A DNA stretch of 64,000 bases from Sternotherus odoratus (GCA_032164245.1 JAVMKO010000020.1:7653206-7717205); one strand, 5' to 3'; shown: positions 45,785 through 57,690, numbered from the stretch's first letter. Translations and numbers: made by a program. Notes: generated by a model from the sequence alone, not told the origin.

Positions 45785-48037
45785 TAATATTGAGTCACCC
45801 AATCCAAATATCTGGCTTTATTAAATACTAGGTAGTCATCTGTCCCTGGAGGGGCCAATTAACTTGCATCTGGCCTGAGTCCCAGCACCTTAACTGCATA
45901 AACATCCTCCTTTCTATAGGCTCTTCACTTAACACCCAGCACATTTCAGTGTTGTCTCTCTCTCCTCCTTAAGCTTCACTCAGTAAATCAATAGCTGCTG
46001 CAGAGATGCATTCCATTATCTCTGCAGTTCCATTCTATGGCTTTTGATATATGGTGTTTGCTACTGTGATTCATGTTGTCATAATGTCTCTTCATGAAGC
46101 TTTCAAATTCGGGGCCTTTGCAGAATAGGCATTTACAAATTACAATGCCGGATGATGCATAGTTGGTCTTGGGTTTTCAAATCAATGTGGTCACTTTACT
46201 AGAGAGATCTCTGAAGAAGAGTAGCCTGCTGCCCAGGTACCCATGCGTTTCAAAACAATTAAAGGTTTTCAGAAATGACGTTGGATGCCTCTATTTGTTT
46301 TGATATTTTTGGCTGCCTGACTTGACACCAATACAGAGGCCTAATTGTCAGAAAGGGCTCTGCCCTCTGAAAATCAGGTCTGTTTAATGGGATTCAAGTT
46401 CAGCATCCAAAATCACTGGTCGTCGTTGGAAAACTTTGGCGGTCGCACCGGCACCTGTTTAATTGTGGGAATTGGTCTGCATGGCATTGTATGCGTTCAC
46501 CCGGTCTGATCTCGTGCTTTGTATTCTGTCTCAATCCTTGTATTCAGCAGCACGGTGCAATACATTTTAGAGCACCAGATCTGTATGCTGACCCGTGATA
46601 CTCCATCGCTTGGGAACAGTAGCATTTTAATTATACATTAGACCATTCTAAGCCATTCCGTCCTCCCCTATAGGCAACCTCCTTTTCATCTCCTGCAAAA
46701 CTGTACATCACACACACAACTCCTTGTGGGAAAGCTGCTACAAAGAGCTATGCCAGTAGCAGCAAAGGGTGACAAATCTTCCTGCAGGGTATCAGTATAG
46801 AACAACCCGCTACTGGTGCAGTGTGCCAGTATTCATGGTTCTGATGTTTCATGCTTTTCTTACTAAGGACTATATGAAGTGGATTGTTTTAACCTTTTGC
46901 AAAATAGTCTTCATGATGTAGAAGAGTTTGGACTATTCATGTAGTGAATACAAAGGGACTTTTTAAATTAAGAGCATTGTACACTGACACACCTTGTGCT
47001 TCTCTAACTCTCAGACTTTAAACACACGCTGTCTTGTTCAGTGTCCCCTAAAATCCTGACCTGTATTACACAATCATGGAAGAGGTTACTGGCTTAGTAG
47101 TATCAGGCAATATGGTCTAATGGTTAAATGGTTCCTAGTTTTGCAGTAGAATGCAGGTGGGCTTTTCTATCAGGTGTCTGTGATGGTTTAAGGGCCTACA
47201 GATCCTGTTTGTAGGACTGGAGCCAAGACTGGAACCTGGGAGCAGATAGTTTTATGTGGATTTAGTCACATCCCTTAATCTTGCTGTGACTCATTTCATT
47301 TGTCTATACACTCGCTATGACCATCTTGATCTCCTGCAATGTTCTGGTGGGGGAGTATAGGTACCCTTGGTTTCTACTCTGATATGTCAGCCATAGTGAA
47401 GTGTGTGTGATGATATCGACTCTAACGAATGGCCCACAGAAGCTGATAAATCATACTGTTATTGCAGCCAAATGAGATCTGGCAGCCAACTGACCTTTAT
47501 CTGACATACCATCTGCCTGCCTCTTTGGAAGAAGAGGCTCCGGTTTTATTCCTGGTCATGACATAAAACCTTTTGCCATGGAATCACTACACTATCCAAT
47601 ATGGGTAATGAAAGGCTCAGTTACTTAATGTTTCTCAACCAGTTGGGCTCCTCAGTCAAGAATGCTGAGCTATTCAGAGCCCCCAGTTCCCATGATCTTG
47701 AATTCCTTTTTAGCTTTGAAAATGTAGTTGCTCTAAACCACGAAGCCACATAGGTTATTTTAAAACTTGACACAATCTGCTACTGTTTTCAGCAGAGGGA
47801 TACAACTTGCCCCAGACCCAGTTTGCACATCCATGTTCCTTGGCACTGTTTAGATTACCTAGATTGCATGTTTCATTATCAGGAAAATGAGTAATCATGT
47901 GGAAGTTAGAAGCTAAAAGGCTACTTAAGTTAATAATTCAAAACCTTGTTGTGAATTTGTACAGTGCATAACTGCTTGGACTGTTGAAATGCTGGAGGCC
48001 AGGTCCACAGCTGATGTCAATCAGCTTAGTGCTGTAG
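45785..48037. other. No recognised gene or repeat
   Basis: A weak fold-back fragment may lie at 46340-46430 ('gccctctgaaaatcaggtct'). The CpG-bearing stretch at 46425-46515 (ggcggtcgcaccggcacc) is unassigned. Nothing else. Confidence 0.35.
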
Positions 48038-48437
48038 AATAAAGCTAGTTGGAAAATTTCCATTGAAAGTTTTCCATTGGAAAATGCTATTTCGGTGAAA
48101 CCAAATTAGTTTTCTAAATTGTTACAATTTCAGTGAAATGTTAGTTCTGAAAAGATTGGAATTTGCGAATGTCAAAACATCCCATTTTGACATTTTCAGA
48201 CAGAATAATTTTGATGTTATTCAAAGCAACTTCACTTCAGCATTTATTTTATATAAAACCAGTTGGAGTCAAAATCAAAATGAAATGTTTGGATTGACCT
48301 CCAACTAATCTTTTGGGTTTTTTGAGTTTTGTGTATGAAAAAGAATCAAAAGTTTGGCTTTTCATCTCAATTCAGGATGACTGTTAGAAAATCTCCATTT
48401 TTCATGGGACAGAAAATCTGTTCTCTGATCAGCTCTA
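48038..48437. mobile_element. AT-rich MITE, TAGAGCTGG-end family
   Basis: Starts aataaagctagttggaaaat and ends ctgatcagctcta, the inverted form of TAGAGCTGGTCA seen at 30002. The interior (gaaatgttagttctgaaaag, tttgacattttcagacagaa) has the family's texture. Confidence 0.6.
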
Positions 48438-48752
48438 CAATTGAGTTCAACAAAGCTATGATGATTGATGCCATTTAAGGATCTTTCCTTATGTTCTTTC
48501 ATTGCCATCAAATGGTGAACAGAAATTTTACATTCCTTGCAGCTTTTTTATAGACGTTCGGAACAGGCAATATTTCAATCAGCCTGGCAATGTTCTAGGT
48601 GTTGGTGATTAAGTTACAATGAAGGTTGCCTGGTGGGGAGAGTATGTGACTTGAAAAAGCATGTGTTTGCTGTGGGCATAGTAAGATAATGATGGGTGTG
48701 GCATGAGTAGCTAGAAGGAGCTGACTCTGGCTGAAGTCTCTAGAAGAGATGG

Positions 48753-49510
48753 TGTCAAGATTCCCTCCCCACTCTAAAATCTGGGGTACAGATGTGGAGA
48801 CCCACATGAAGGACCCCGTAAGCTTATTTCGACCAGCTTAGGTTAAAAACTTCCCCAAGGCACAAATCTTTTCCTTGTCCTTGGACAGTATCGCTGCCAC
48901 CACCAAGTGATTTAGACAAAGATTCAGGAAAAGGACCACTTGAAGTTCCTACTTCCCCAAAATATCCCCAGACCCCTTCACCCCCTTTCCTGGGTAGGCT
49001 TGAGAATAATATACTAACCAATAGATTAAAAAAGTGAGCACAGACCAGACTGTGGGTTTTTAGATCACTAAAAACCAATCAGGTTCTTAAAAGAAGAACT
49101 TTATTATAAAGAAAAAAGTAAAAGAAGCACCTCTGTAAAATCAGGATGGAAGGTAATTTTACAGGATAATAAAAAAAAATTAAAACACAGAGGATTTCCC
49201 CTTTAGGCTCAACTTCAAAGTAACAGAAATAAACCTCCCTCTTAGCCTAGGAAAATTCACAAGCTAAAACAAAAGATAATCTAATGCATTTCCTTGCTTT
49301 TACTTACAATTTCTGTAATTTTAGATGTATCATTTCAGTAGGAGCTGGGTTTCCTGCTTAGTCTCTCTCTCTAACAGGGAAAAACAAAAAGAGCACAAAC
49401 AAAACCTTCCCTCCCCCTTCCCCTGATTTAAAAGTATCTTCTTTCCTTATTGGTCCTTTTGGTCAGGTGCCAACCAGGTTATTTGAGCTTCTTAGCCCTT
49501 CTTAGCCCCT
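48753..49510. mobile_element. Probable solo LTR or LTR-like dispersed repeat
   Basis: Begins tgtcaagattccctcccc, a TGTCA-type terminus, and runs through 'gggtacagatgtggagaccc', 'taagcttatttcgaccagct', 'tcgctgccaccaccaagtga', 'aatcaggttcttaaaagaag', 'acctctgtaaaatcaggatg' and 'ccttttggtcaggtgccaac'. This order agrees with a very common turtle repeat as I remember it, about 750-800 bp and flanked by TGTCA/TGACA. The right terminus has decayed. Sense orientation is not clear. The 84-codon minus-strand frame inside is not a gene. Confidence 0.5.
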
Positions 49511-50837
49511 CCTCCCCCATCCCTAGCCCCCAAACAATTATCTCAGAAGAATTTGTTAACCAGCATTACCTAAAAGAGTAAGTTCGTCTTTATTTTAGTC
49601 ATTAATTAATTGGATTTAAAAAAGGATACAGTAGATTTTTCGAGCCTGAGCCTTAAAGCTTTCTCTAGATAGTTCCTGCCATCTACACTTTCTTGAAGAA
49701 GTTGCTTATCTATGTTTTAATGCTCCTCTAGCGTGGTTGTAGCAAAGAACGTGATGGCAAACTTCTTCCTATATCCTGTCAGTAACCTCAAATGACGCAG
49801 GCAAAGGCTAAACCTTGTAAAAGGGACAAAGTGGGTAGTCTCTAATCAACACATATGTGGGATTTGGTGGCCATAACCTTGTCTCATAATTCAAACCAAA
49901 ACTGCTTTTTTTAGTTTAAGAAAAATTCAGTAAGTTAGTGCAATATTTAGTGGTGCTGAGCATCCTTTATCTTTGAACTTAATGGAATTGCAGATCCCAA
50001 GTACCTGAGGGTCAGTCCTCAGGCTTTCACCCTTTCCCTGGGTCGACTAGAAGCAGAAATGCAAGTACAGAAGCCAGTTGTCTCAATACTTCCAAGTTAT
50101 TTATCTAACCTCAGGCAATTCCAGAGCCCTCACATACACGCAACCTGTTCTCACAAGAGTCCCGATATAATTTTCAGACTAAATGAACCAAACTTCTTGG
50201 TATCTAATCACATAGTCTGTAGTATAGAAGGTGAATAGCTTCAGTGTAGTGGGCTAAAGTCAGTGCAGGTACTCCAGATCTACATTGATAGGAGTTTTGA
50301 ATCAGATATGGCATCCTCACTCCTTTTTCTATCTTCTCCTTCTGCAATTAGATAATGGCAGACTGCACACAATGTAATTTTATTCACACATTACAATAGA
50401 CACCAGATGATTTGTTGTATAATGATATTTTTATTGATTTACTATATTCTTTTTTTTTAACCTTATTCATTTTTTTGCTATGGAATTAATTCTCATTTAA
50501 AAAAAAACATTTTTTCATGTATACTTGTTTTTAAGAAACACAAGTGCGGTGACAAATAAGGATATTTTCCCTTCCAATATGGTGTTTGGATTGGGGTACT
50601 TTAGCCTTCTGGTTGACAATAGATTTCTGCTATAAGATTCAATTCCTCTTTCTCTCGTGCACACAAATCATAATAAAAATTACTGGCAAGACAAGCTATT
50701 CATATATTGCCAAAGTATAAGAAAGACACTAGTCCCTCAGAGATCTCCCAGAAATAGGTATGATATGCCTAGGAGTATTATTACTGTGTATTCCTTATCC
50801 TGAGGAAGAATGCTGTATAGTGCAATACTGATCCTGG
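49511..50837. other. No recognised gene or repeat
   Basis: AT-rich with T and A runs near 50450-50510; nothing assignable. Confidence 0.4.
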
Positions 50838-51062
50838 ATTATGATAATACCTAACTCTTGTATTGAATTTTTATCAATGGATTCCAAAGTGCTTTACAAA
50901 AAAGGTAAGTATCATATCAGCATTTTACAGATGGGGAAACTGAGGCACAGAAAGAAACTTTCAAGCTCTTCCTGCAGGTCTGTGGCAGAGCTGGGAATAG
51001 AACTAGAGTCTTCAGAGTCTCAGTTCAGTGCACTATCCATCAGGCAACACTGCCCCTCTATG
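50838..51062 (-). mobile_element. MIR-like SINE, well preserved
   Basis: 'aatggattccaaagtgcttt', 'cattttacagatggggaaac', 'tgaggcacagaaagaaactt', 'aggtctgtggcagagctggg' and 'gtgcactatccatcaggcaa' cover the SINE from 3' core to 5' head on the minus strand. Confidence 0.75.
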
Positions 51063-51627
51063 TTAGCCTATTCCCTGATTTGACACATTATTGTAAAACA
51101 TCCCCAAAGGTATGGAGCGGTGTTCTTTTATCTCTGGTAGAATACGATCTCCCTCATGCAAATTAATTTTATAGCTCCCTTACGTGATTGCTGCAGAAAA
51201 GGGGTGTTTGTGTGTGTGTGTATCTGTCTCTATCTACAGAGGTCTAAAAGAGTAGTGCACACTAGCATGGGAGGAAAATAATCTTTCTGAATTCACTCCT
51301 CATCCACCTTAAATCTACCCAATTACATATGCAATCAATAATGCCATACAGAAAATAGGCTCAAGTGGCTGAATTATAGTTTCATGTTCTGTTGGCTGTC
51401 TGACAGCAAAGGGAAGGCTAAATCAATTAAGTAGTCAATCCAGCAACAGTATTTATGTTTCACTAGCCCAGAGAAACAACATTTACTAACTAGTCATGCA
51501 GCCTCTATTGTGATAACCCCCACAGCCACTTCAGCAATCAAGTGATGTATTGCTGGTAAATAGTGAGGCTCGGATTCTGCTCTGAGTTACAAAAGAGTAA
51601 ATCTGCAGCATGCAATCTCCACTGAAA
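51063..51627. other. No recognised gene; GT microsatellite
   Basis: A GT repeat lies at 51208-51221. Nothing else assignable. Confidence 0.4.
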
Positions 51628-51835
51628 CTATTCTGCATGTGGATAGGTGCCAGAACAAAAAAAGAACCAGTCTTGCCTTGAGGGGCTTTTAGTTTAAATG
51701 GACAAGACAGACAAAGCAGAAGAAGGGAAGGAGAGACTCCGGGAGCTGAAGTGAGAAGGCTGAAGGTCACACAGTAGGTCAGAGGTGGAGTTGGAAATGG
51801 AACCTAGGTCTCCGGGGCCATGTTGTCTCCTGGCC
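51628..51835 (-). mobile_element. MIR-like SINE
   Basis: 'ccagtcttgccttgaggggc', 'aatggacaagacagacaaag', 'aaggtcacacagtaggtcag', 'gttggaaatggaacctaggt' and 'ctcctggccc' give the antisense tail, core and head in order. Confidence 0.65.
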
Positions 51836-51879
51836 CATGACAATAAGACTTGGGCCTTGCATTTGTAATTAAGCCTTAT

Positions 51880-52557
51880 TAGACACTTACAGCTTTATAG
51901 CGGTTTTGATTATACCTGCCCTCGTATACAGCTATAGGGATAACGCTGTAGCGTGTCCACACTGAGACCCGCCAGTGGTATAGCATGGCCACATTTGCGG
52001 CACTTGCAGTGGCAGGGGGAGTGGTGCATTATGGGCAGTTATCCCAGCATTCAGCTGAGTGCAACATGCTTTTCAAACGAGGTGGGTGAGAGGGAGCATG
52101 TTGTGTGTATGCGGAGAGAGAGACCGAGTGGATTTTTGGCGTGATGAGTGTGTGTCAACACACTTTCTTTGAAATGCGAAGCCTGCTGGTCTTCTCTTTC
52201 AGGCTGGCTCACTTGGTAAACATTTGCATTGCTGGTTTGCAGAGTTAAAGCTAAGCTCTGAAAACGTTCCTCCAGCCGGGTTCAAAACAAAGGGAACAGA
52301 GGCTTAATTGGCTTAAGTGGCTAGGGGCCAGAGATCACTCAAAGCGATGTTTTGTTAATGCCCATTTACACTGGTGCTAAAACGGAGTACCCAATACGCT
52401 GCAGCTGTTAATCCTCTGGCAAGTGAGGATTATCAGGACCGGTATAAATGTGGATGTATAGTGCTCTATGTGCCTTGCCAGTCTGGATGGGTAGGGAGTT
52501 ATAGCACTCCTGGGGGCTTTATAGCACTATAAAGTGCCCATGTAATCAAGCCCTTAG
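51880..52557. mobile_element. Non-autonomous DNA transposon, about 680 bp
   Basis: The block runs from 'acagctttatagcggttttg' to 'ataaagtgcccatgtaatca'. The left terminal 'gctttatagcg' is inverted near the right end (tatagcac...ttatagc...ctttatagcactataaag). The segment 'gtggtgcattatgggcagtt / atcccagcattcagctgagt' is one I associate with a turtle DNA-element family. A GC-richer interior without a transposase. Imperfect direct repeats flank it (gtaattaagccttattag at 51868 and gtaatcaagcccttag at 52542). Superfamily unknown. Confidence 0.5.
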
Positions 52558-52687
52558 TCACGTCCAAAAATCTACTCTTCCATTCGAATCCCCTAACTTA
52601 AGTTTTTGGGCCAAGCGGGCATGTCGATTTCTGGTTTTGTACAATGTCCCTGATTCATGTCTACAAGTGCCTCCGCCTTTTAGCTAT

Positions 52688-52897
52688 CAGGGTCCGCTCC
52701 AGCATTTTTGCTGTCCTAAGCCCCCCCCCCAAAAAAAAACAGCTAAAGGGGAAAAAAAAACCTCTGAAGCACTGGCTGAGGGAAAAAAATGGCGGCCAGA
52801 GCAGAAAGTGCCGCCCTAATATTTGCCTGAGTGACGCCCCTTACGAAGGGCTGCTCCAAGCATGTGCTTCTCAGGCTTGTGCCTGGAGCCGGCCCTG
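52688..52897. mobile_element. hAT-like MITE with 8-bp target-site duplication (7/8)
   Basis: CAGGGTCCGCTCCAGCATTT at the left and GCCTGGAGCCGGCCCTG at the right are inverted with mismatches. Flanks ttagctat (52680-52687) and gtagctat (52898-52905) match at seven of eight bases. The interior has C and A runs and 'ggcggccagagcagaaagtg / ccgccctaat', the style of a hAT relic known in turtles. Confidence 0.75.
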
Positions 52898-52905
52898 GTA
52901 GCTAT

Positions 52906-53750
52906 TGAATAACATACCAATCACACACGTACTCTCCCTCAACTAACTGGTGATGGTCCTAAGAGTTTTCTCAGGGTTCCTGAGGTAATGAAATAGTCCC
53001 TTCTACCTGCCTAGTGAGTCCTATGCTGCTCTGTCATATTCCGTTGCCACTTCCTGAGCCTTCATAGACATCCCTAGAGAATCTCTTTGTGATTTTTGTA
53101 AATGTTAGAGGCATACACATGCTTGAATCAACTCCTGCACTTCCCATTGAAGCCCGCGGGGACGTAACCTGTTCGTTGGAGGTCAGAGCCAGAGCTCTTG
53201 TCCCTGTCAAGTTTTGGAGGTTAAAACTGCTAAGGAAGCTAGCTTAGACCTGGCTTAGAGCCCAAAAGCTTCAAAGTGAACCATTCCAGGGGGAAGATGT
53301 TTTCAACCTTTCGAATCCCAAATGGTCCGCTGCAGTTCTAATGACAGTTTCCCATCAAAATAGCCTCCCATAGAGAGCCTGTTGAATTGGGGGTGGGGGC
53401 GCAGAGGGAGTAATTTCACTGTACAAAGACAAGACAATTGATTGTGGTCTCTAAAGCCACCTTTATAGATGATTTGCTGCTGTGTGTGGGTTGTGTTTTT
53501 TTTTTAATTCCCTTGCATATCCCACAAAATACAATTCAGGTTTCCAGGCACCATCGTGTGACTGAACTATTTGAATGTTTTTTTGAAAAAACATCATGAC
53601 GTCACTGCAGCCTCAAAAGAGACACACCCAGAAGTGTTTAATTGCCACTGATAGATCGGGTCAGTGAAGCGATTATTATATCAGCAAAACTTTGGATCTT
53701 TTATGTTTAGTGAAACACAATTCCAAACTGTAGCATTGGGCCAGTGAAAC
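52906..53750. other. No recognised gene or repeat
   Basis: Nothing assignable; a T run lies near 53493-53502. Confidence 0.4.
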
Positions 53751-53758
53751 ATATAAAT

Positions 53759-54049
53759 CAGTGCCTCTCAGTTGCTGGGTCGTGATGCCTGCCAGAGGTC
53801 ATGAAAGGCAATGAGAGGGGTTGTGAAAATGTTATTACAGTCTCAAAAGCAAAGAAAATCTCATTCCCTCCATTCCGTGTGCAGCTTTACCCTTTGTGGT
53901 CAAATATTCTGTCACCCCCTTGAAACACACACATGCTCTCCAGGCTTATCATGGTTACATTATATTATTTACTCTTATAATCAAAGATGGCATGAACATA
54001 TTTCCTTTTGGATAAGAGGTCGCCCATCTGAAAAGGTTGAAAAACATTA
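53759..54049. mobile_element. hAT (Charlie-like) relic with exact 8-bp target-site duplication
   Basis: atataaat occurs immediately before (53751-53758) and after (54050-54057). The left end CAGTGCCTCTCAGTTGCTGG and the reverse complement of the right end (taatgtttttcaacctttt) share the hAT pattern CAGTGxxTCTCAAxCT. The 'gggtcgtgatgcctgccaga' segment also fits Charlie-type elements. No transposase. Confidence 0.7.
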
Positions 54050-54057
54050 ATATAAAT

Positions 54058-55064
54058 ACTTAATGCATCATTCATGGGGTCACTGTATATCCTTATTGTT
54101 TTGTCCTCTTCATTTTTTAACATTCGCTGGGAAAAGGTCCTATTGAAATTAATAATTCTATCCACCCTAAAAAATGATTTATTCCCCACTATGTTGCCTT
54201 CACTTCCTAACAAGCATTGCAATTTAAAAAGTCAATTACGTCTCCCCTGTCTTTCATCTGCCCATTAGATGCAAGAGTAGAGTAGCTGACCTTCTAAATC
54301 AGGTGGTACAAGCAACAAGGCAACACAGTGGGAGAAAACAAACTGGAATATTTTAGCCTACCTACAAATTGTCAGGATGCTGGGGTGTTCCGTTAAGAAA
54401 TCAGACTTCCTTGTAATGCAGTCGCAAAGGGTCAGAGCGCAGATTGATAACTTGGCCTCACCTGCTGTGTGGATTGACAGGAGTTCTTGCATTATGAGAT
54501 TACAGAGTGTTTTGTTGTTAAGGTCAATGTTACATTTCCCCATCCTTACCCCCTCTAACATTTTATCCTTTCCGTTGGAGTTCTCAGCTCTCTTTTTCCC
54601 TTAGGATTCATATCACATGCTGTTTAAAACTACAGAGGCTAATTTAATCAGGTAGTCTCGGGAATAATAGGAGAGTTATGTTAATTTTTACATATTACAG
54701 TGTATCTGAGTGGTTTTCTTTTCTTTTTTTCTGCTAGTGAAATAATGTGCTTTTATTTTATGAGTAACTTGCTCTTTTTAATGGGGTTGAAATGGTTTCA
54801 TTAATACATTACAAGCTCATCAAAAAAGGATCAGACAGAATCAATCCTGTGAGCAAAGGTAATTGGCACCATTGCAGCCAATTTACATGGCTTTCCGTGA
54901 AACGCATGAATCAGAACCAATTTCCATGGAGGGATCAGGGCAATTGGACAGGGGACAGAATGAAATATTACTGAGGCCACTTCAAAGAACTGTACAATAT
55001 GATAAACTTCTCTATTGATGATTGCGGCTGAGGTTGACTCTTGTTTGCTGTGGCCACAGGTGCA
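54058..55064. other. No recognised gene or repeat
   Basis: AT-rich; overlapping open frames on opposite strands at 54074-54604 have no similarity I can name. Confidence 0.4.
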
Positions 55065-55290
55065 TACAGGGGCTCACCTGTATGGCACTAAAAATAACCG
55101 TGTGGTGTAGACCTTCCCTCCCAGGCTCTGAAACCCAGCCAGCAGGGTGAGTCTCAGAGCTTGAGTTCCGACAGGAGTAGGAACATCTACACTGGTATTT
55201 TTAGCCCTGTAGCATGAGTCTGAGTCTGTGCACTCAGGCTCTGAGGCTTGCTGTTGCGGGTTGTATGCGGGTCTGTTTGTATTGTAGTTG
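55065..55290. mobile_element. MITE with internal 'ggctctgaaaccc/gagtctcagagc' inverted repeat
   Basis: Segments 'ccaggctctgaaacccagcc', 'ggtgagtctcagagcttgag', 'aacatctacactggtatttt', 'tagccctgtagcatgagtct' and 'ctctgaggcttgctgttgcg' follow the order of a turtle DNA element that ends in 'gtctacac'. Ends are not sharply defined. Confidence 0.45.
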
Positions 55291-55404
55291 TACCCTCCCA
55301 CCCCCAAGGATCCTAAATCCCACTGCAAGTCAAATGCAGAATGCTGCCATGCCAGATCAGCAGTACTGCATGCTTATTTGGCACTGCTTGAAATGACCAC
55401 ATGA

Positions 55405-55545
55405 AGGGCAGGACTATTATTTGTTTATTATTTGTGTTAATTTGTCCTTGTGCCTAGGACTTCTAGTGGTGCTAGGAGCTGTACAAACAGAACAAAAAGC
55501 GAGTCCCTGCCTCAAAGAGCTTCCAGTCACAGTAGAGTGCCCATC
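55405..55545 (-). mobile_element. SINE 3' portion
   Basis: 'ggtgctaggagctgtacaaa', 'cagaacaaaaagcgagtccc' and 'tgcctcaaagagcttccagt' are the antisense 3' part of the SINE family with the 'gtaagctcttcaggg' tail. Confidence 0.65.
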
Positions 55546-56129
55546 AGCAGCATCAAAGTAGACATCCCACTCTCAAGCCTTTAAAATATTGTGTGGGTTT
55601 TTTTAAGTCCTCCATTCTATGTGCGGTTAAAACCGTATCATTAATTTTGAATCATGGCCTCCTATCAACAAAGATAAGTTTCATCCATCTCTCTTGGCCT
55701 CCCAAATATTTATTGCTTAAGTACATAGAGGGAGCTTGTCACTATGATGCTTGTAGGACACTGGTAACACTTGTATCTTTTAATAAACAAACGTTCATGT
55801 GTGTGTTCAAAACCCATCCAGTTAGATTCCAATGGTAAACAATACCGAGCGGCTCTTAATAATACTTGCCTTCAACAGAGTTGGTTGCAAAGCCAAGTGA
55901 TTTACCTTGCCTGAGGTGACACAGAGAGAGAAAATTATGGAAACAAGGATAGGAATATTCATGGGCTTCCGTTGAGCATCGTGCTGTGTGATGTTTTGTA
56001 TTAGAATCAGATCTTTTAGGAAGACTGAAATTAAATGCCAGTCCAGCATAGAGCCTCAATTCAACTGAATATGCCTGGGCTTGGAAGGGAATGTTTTGGA
56101 GTCTGAATCTGTTCTGAAGTGATTCAAAG
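55546..56129. other. No recognised gene; possible SINE scrap
   Basis: 'gccaagtgatttaccttgcc / tgaggtgacacagagag' at 55889-55926 may be an antisense SINE core. The rest is unassigned. Confidence 0.4.
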
Positions 56130-56525
56130 CTGCATCTGCCGATGTGAGTTCTAGTCCTGGTTCTGCCACTGAACAACTGTGTAACTTTGGAAATATTACC
56201 TCACCTCTTTCTGCTTATGTTTCTCCTCATATCTTTTTTATTTGCCCTGTCTATTTATTCTGTAAATTCATTGGAGCCTAAGAGAAAGAGTGCCAGCCTG
56301 GGACTCAGAAAATCTTTGCTTCTCTGTGCCTTGGTTTCCCCAACTGTCAAATGGGGATAAAGATCCTGACCTGCTTTGTAAAGTACTTTGAAATCTACTG
56401 ATGAAAAAGAGCTAGGTGATATTGGTCAGGGACTGTGGCTGTGGTCTGCACAGTGCCTAATACAATCAGGTCCTGATAATCTCAGATTAGCATAATGAAA
56501 ATAATAATTATTACCCTACTGGACC
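56130..56525 (+). mobile_element. SINE with a second SINE nested inside
   Basis: The outer SINE has 'gtgagttctagtcctggttc', 'tgccactgaacaactgtgta' and 'ccctgtctatttattctgta'. It appears to be cut near 56280 by a second MIR-like SINE ('gccagcctgggactcagaaa', 'gtgccttggtttccccaact', 'caaatggggataaagatcct', 'gtaaagtactttgaaatcta'). The outer tail then resumes near 56427 ('cagggactgtggctgtggtc', 'gcctaatacaatcaggtcct') and ends with an A/T-rich 'aaaataataatta'. Confidence 0.6.
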
Positions 56526-57185
56526 CAAGCCAACTCTGCCAAGTGTGGTGGGAAATCAGATGTCGATATAAGCCTAGATCCAGACCTTGGATTTCATCTG
56601 TAATGAAAGCTAAAATCTGTGTATTTCTGTGAAGAATTGTTTAGGCTGTATGTGGAAAATCAGCTCCTCACAAAATGTCACCTCTGCTAATCACCCTCTG
56701 GCTCCACTTTCTGTCGGCAGGTGACAGTGCTTTCAAGCAGTCCTTATCGCATCTGTTGTGTTGTCTATCCAGGGGCACATTAGCTGTAGCCATTCTCTCA
56801 TTGCCATCTCCCTTCTGGAATAGAACTAGTTCAGCATGGTTCAAGGAAACAAGGATGACATACTGGAACAGTGGCCAGTATTACTGCTGCTCTTTAGCCA
56901 TCTCTCCCTTTTACACGAGAGAGCGGGTATAATCTATACTACACAAATCCAATTGAATATTCCACAACACAGAAGGCTCTTACTGCAATCTGGAGCTTCT
57001 CACCCATAGGTCACTGTGTTGCTTCCTGGCATACCCGGGGTTATGAGACACCTCGCAAACAACTGCCCTCAGTGTGAGGAAATCTTGTCTGTGCATGCTG
57101 TAGGCCAAGTTCCACCCGCCATGGGCAATGCAAGCACTCCTCTCTAGGCCTCACTCTTATTCTACAAGTTAGCTATAGGCACACC
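56526..57185. other. No recognised gene or repeat
   Basis: Nothing assignable. Confidence 0.4.
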
Positions 57186-57294
57186 CCAAACTGGACTCAT
57201 TACTCCAGATGAGGCCTCACCAATGTCGAATAGAGAGGAATGATCGCATCCCTCAGTCTGCTGGAAATGCCACTACTTATACAACCAAAAATAC
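57186..57294 (-). mobile_element. Internal CR1 fragment duplicating part of the nearby CR1
   Basis: This 109-bp segment matches 58210-58318 in the same orientation with roughly ten differences, most of them in one cluster (actggactcattactcc / actggacaccgtactcc) or G-for-A in CpG contexts. It contains neither the 3' end expected of a normal CR1 insertion nor other CR1 sequence on either side. Confidence 0.75.
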
Positions 57295-57690
57295 CTGATT
57301 GAGTCATTCAGGCATCCCCCTGGAGTGTCCAGTCCCTGGTCCAGTGGGCACTCAGTATTCACAGATTTGCTGCTTCCAAGGAAACAGTACAGCCCAGTTG
57401 CCTAAGTCCATCTCAGCTTGCTGCTCCACTTGACACACGACAGTTTAGATATGCATGCTTCGGCATGCAAATAGCCATACAATGTGAAGCATACAATACA
57501 CCATATGCACATGACCAGGTAGATAGGTATCTGTTACCTTCTGCCTGAAAGGAACATCTGAGGGGTATTGTCATCTGGTGACCTGCCTTCAAGACTTTAA
57601 GAATATAATTTTTAGTACAATACTTTTAAATTACTATCTGTACATATATTTCACAATGATTGATGCCTATGGACTCTCAATGGAGATATA
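57295..57690. other. No recognised gene or repeat
   Basis: Nothing assignable. Confidence 0.4.

Noticed and set aside
46490..46525. 'cccggtctgatctcgtgc' reminiscent of 5S rRNA
   Set aside because: Only a short stretch is similar and the 5S internal promoter boxes are absent.
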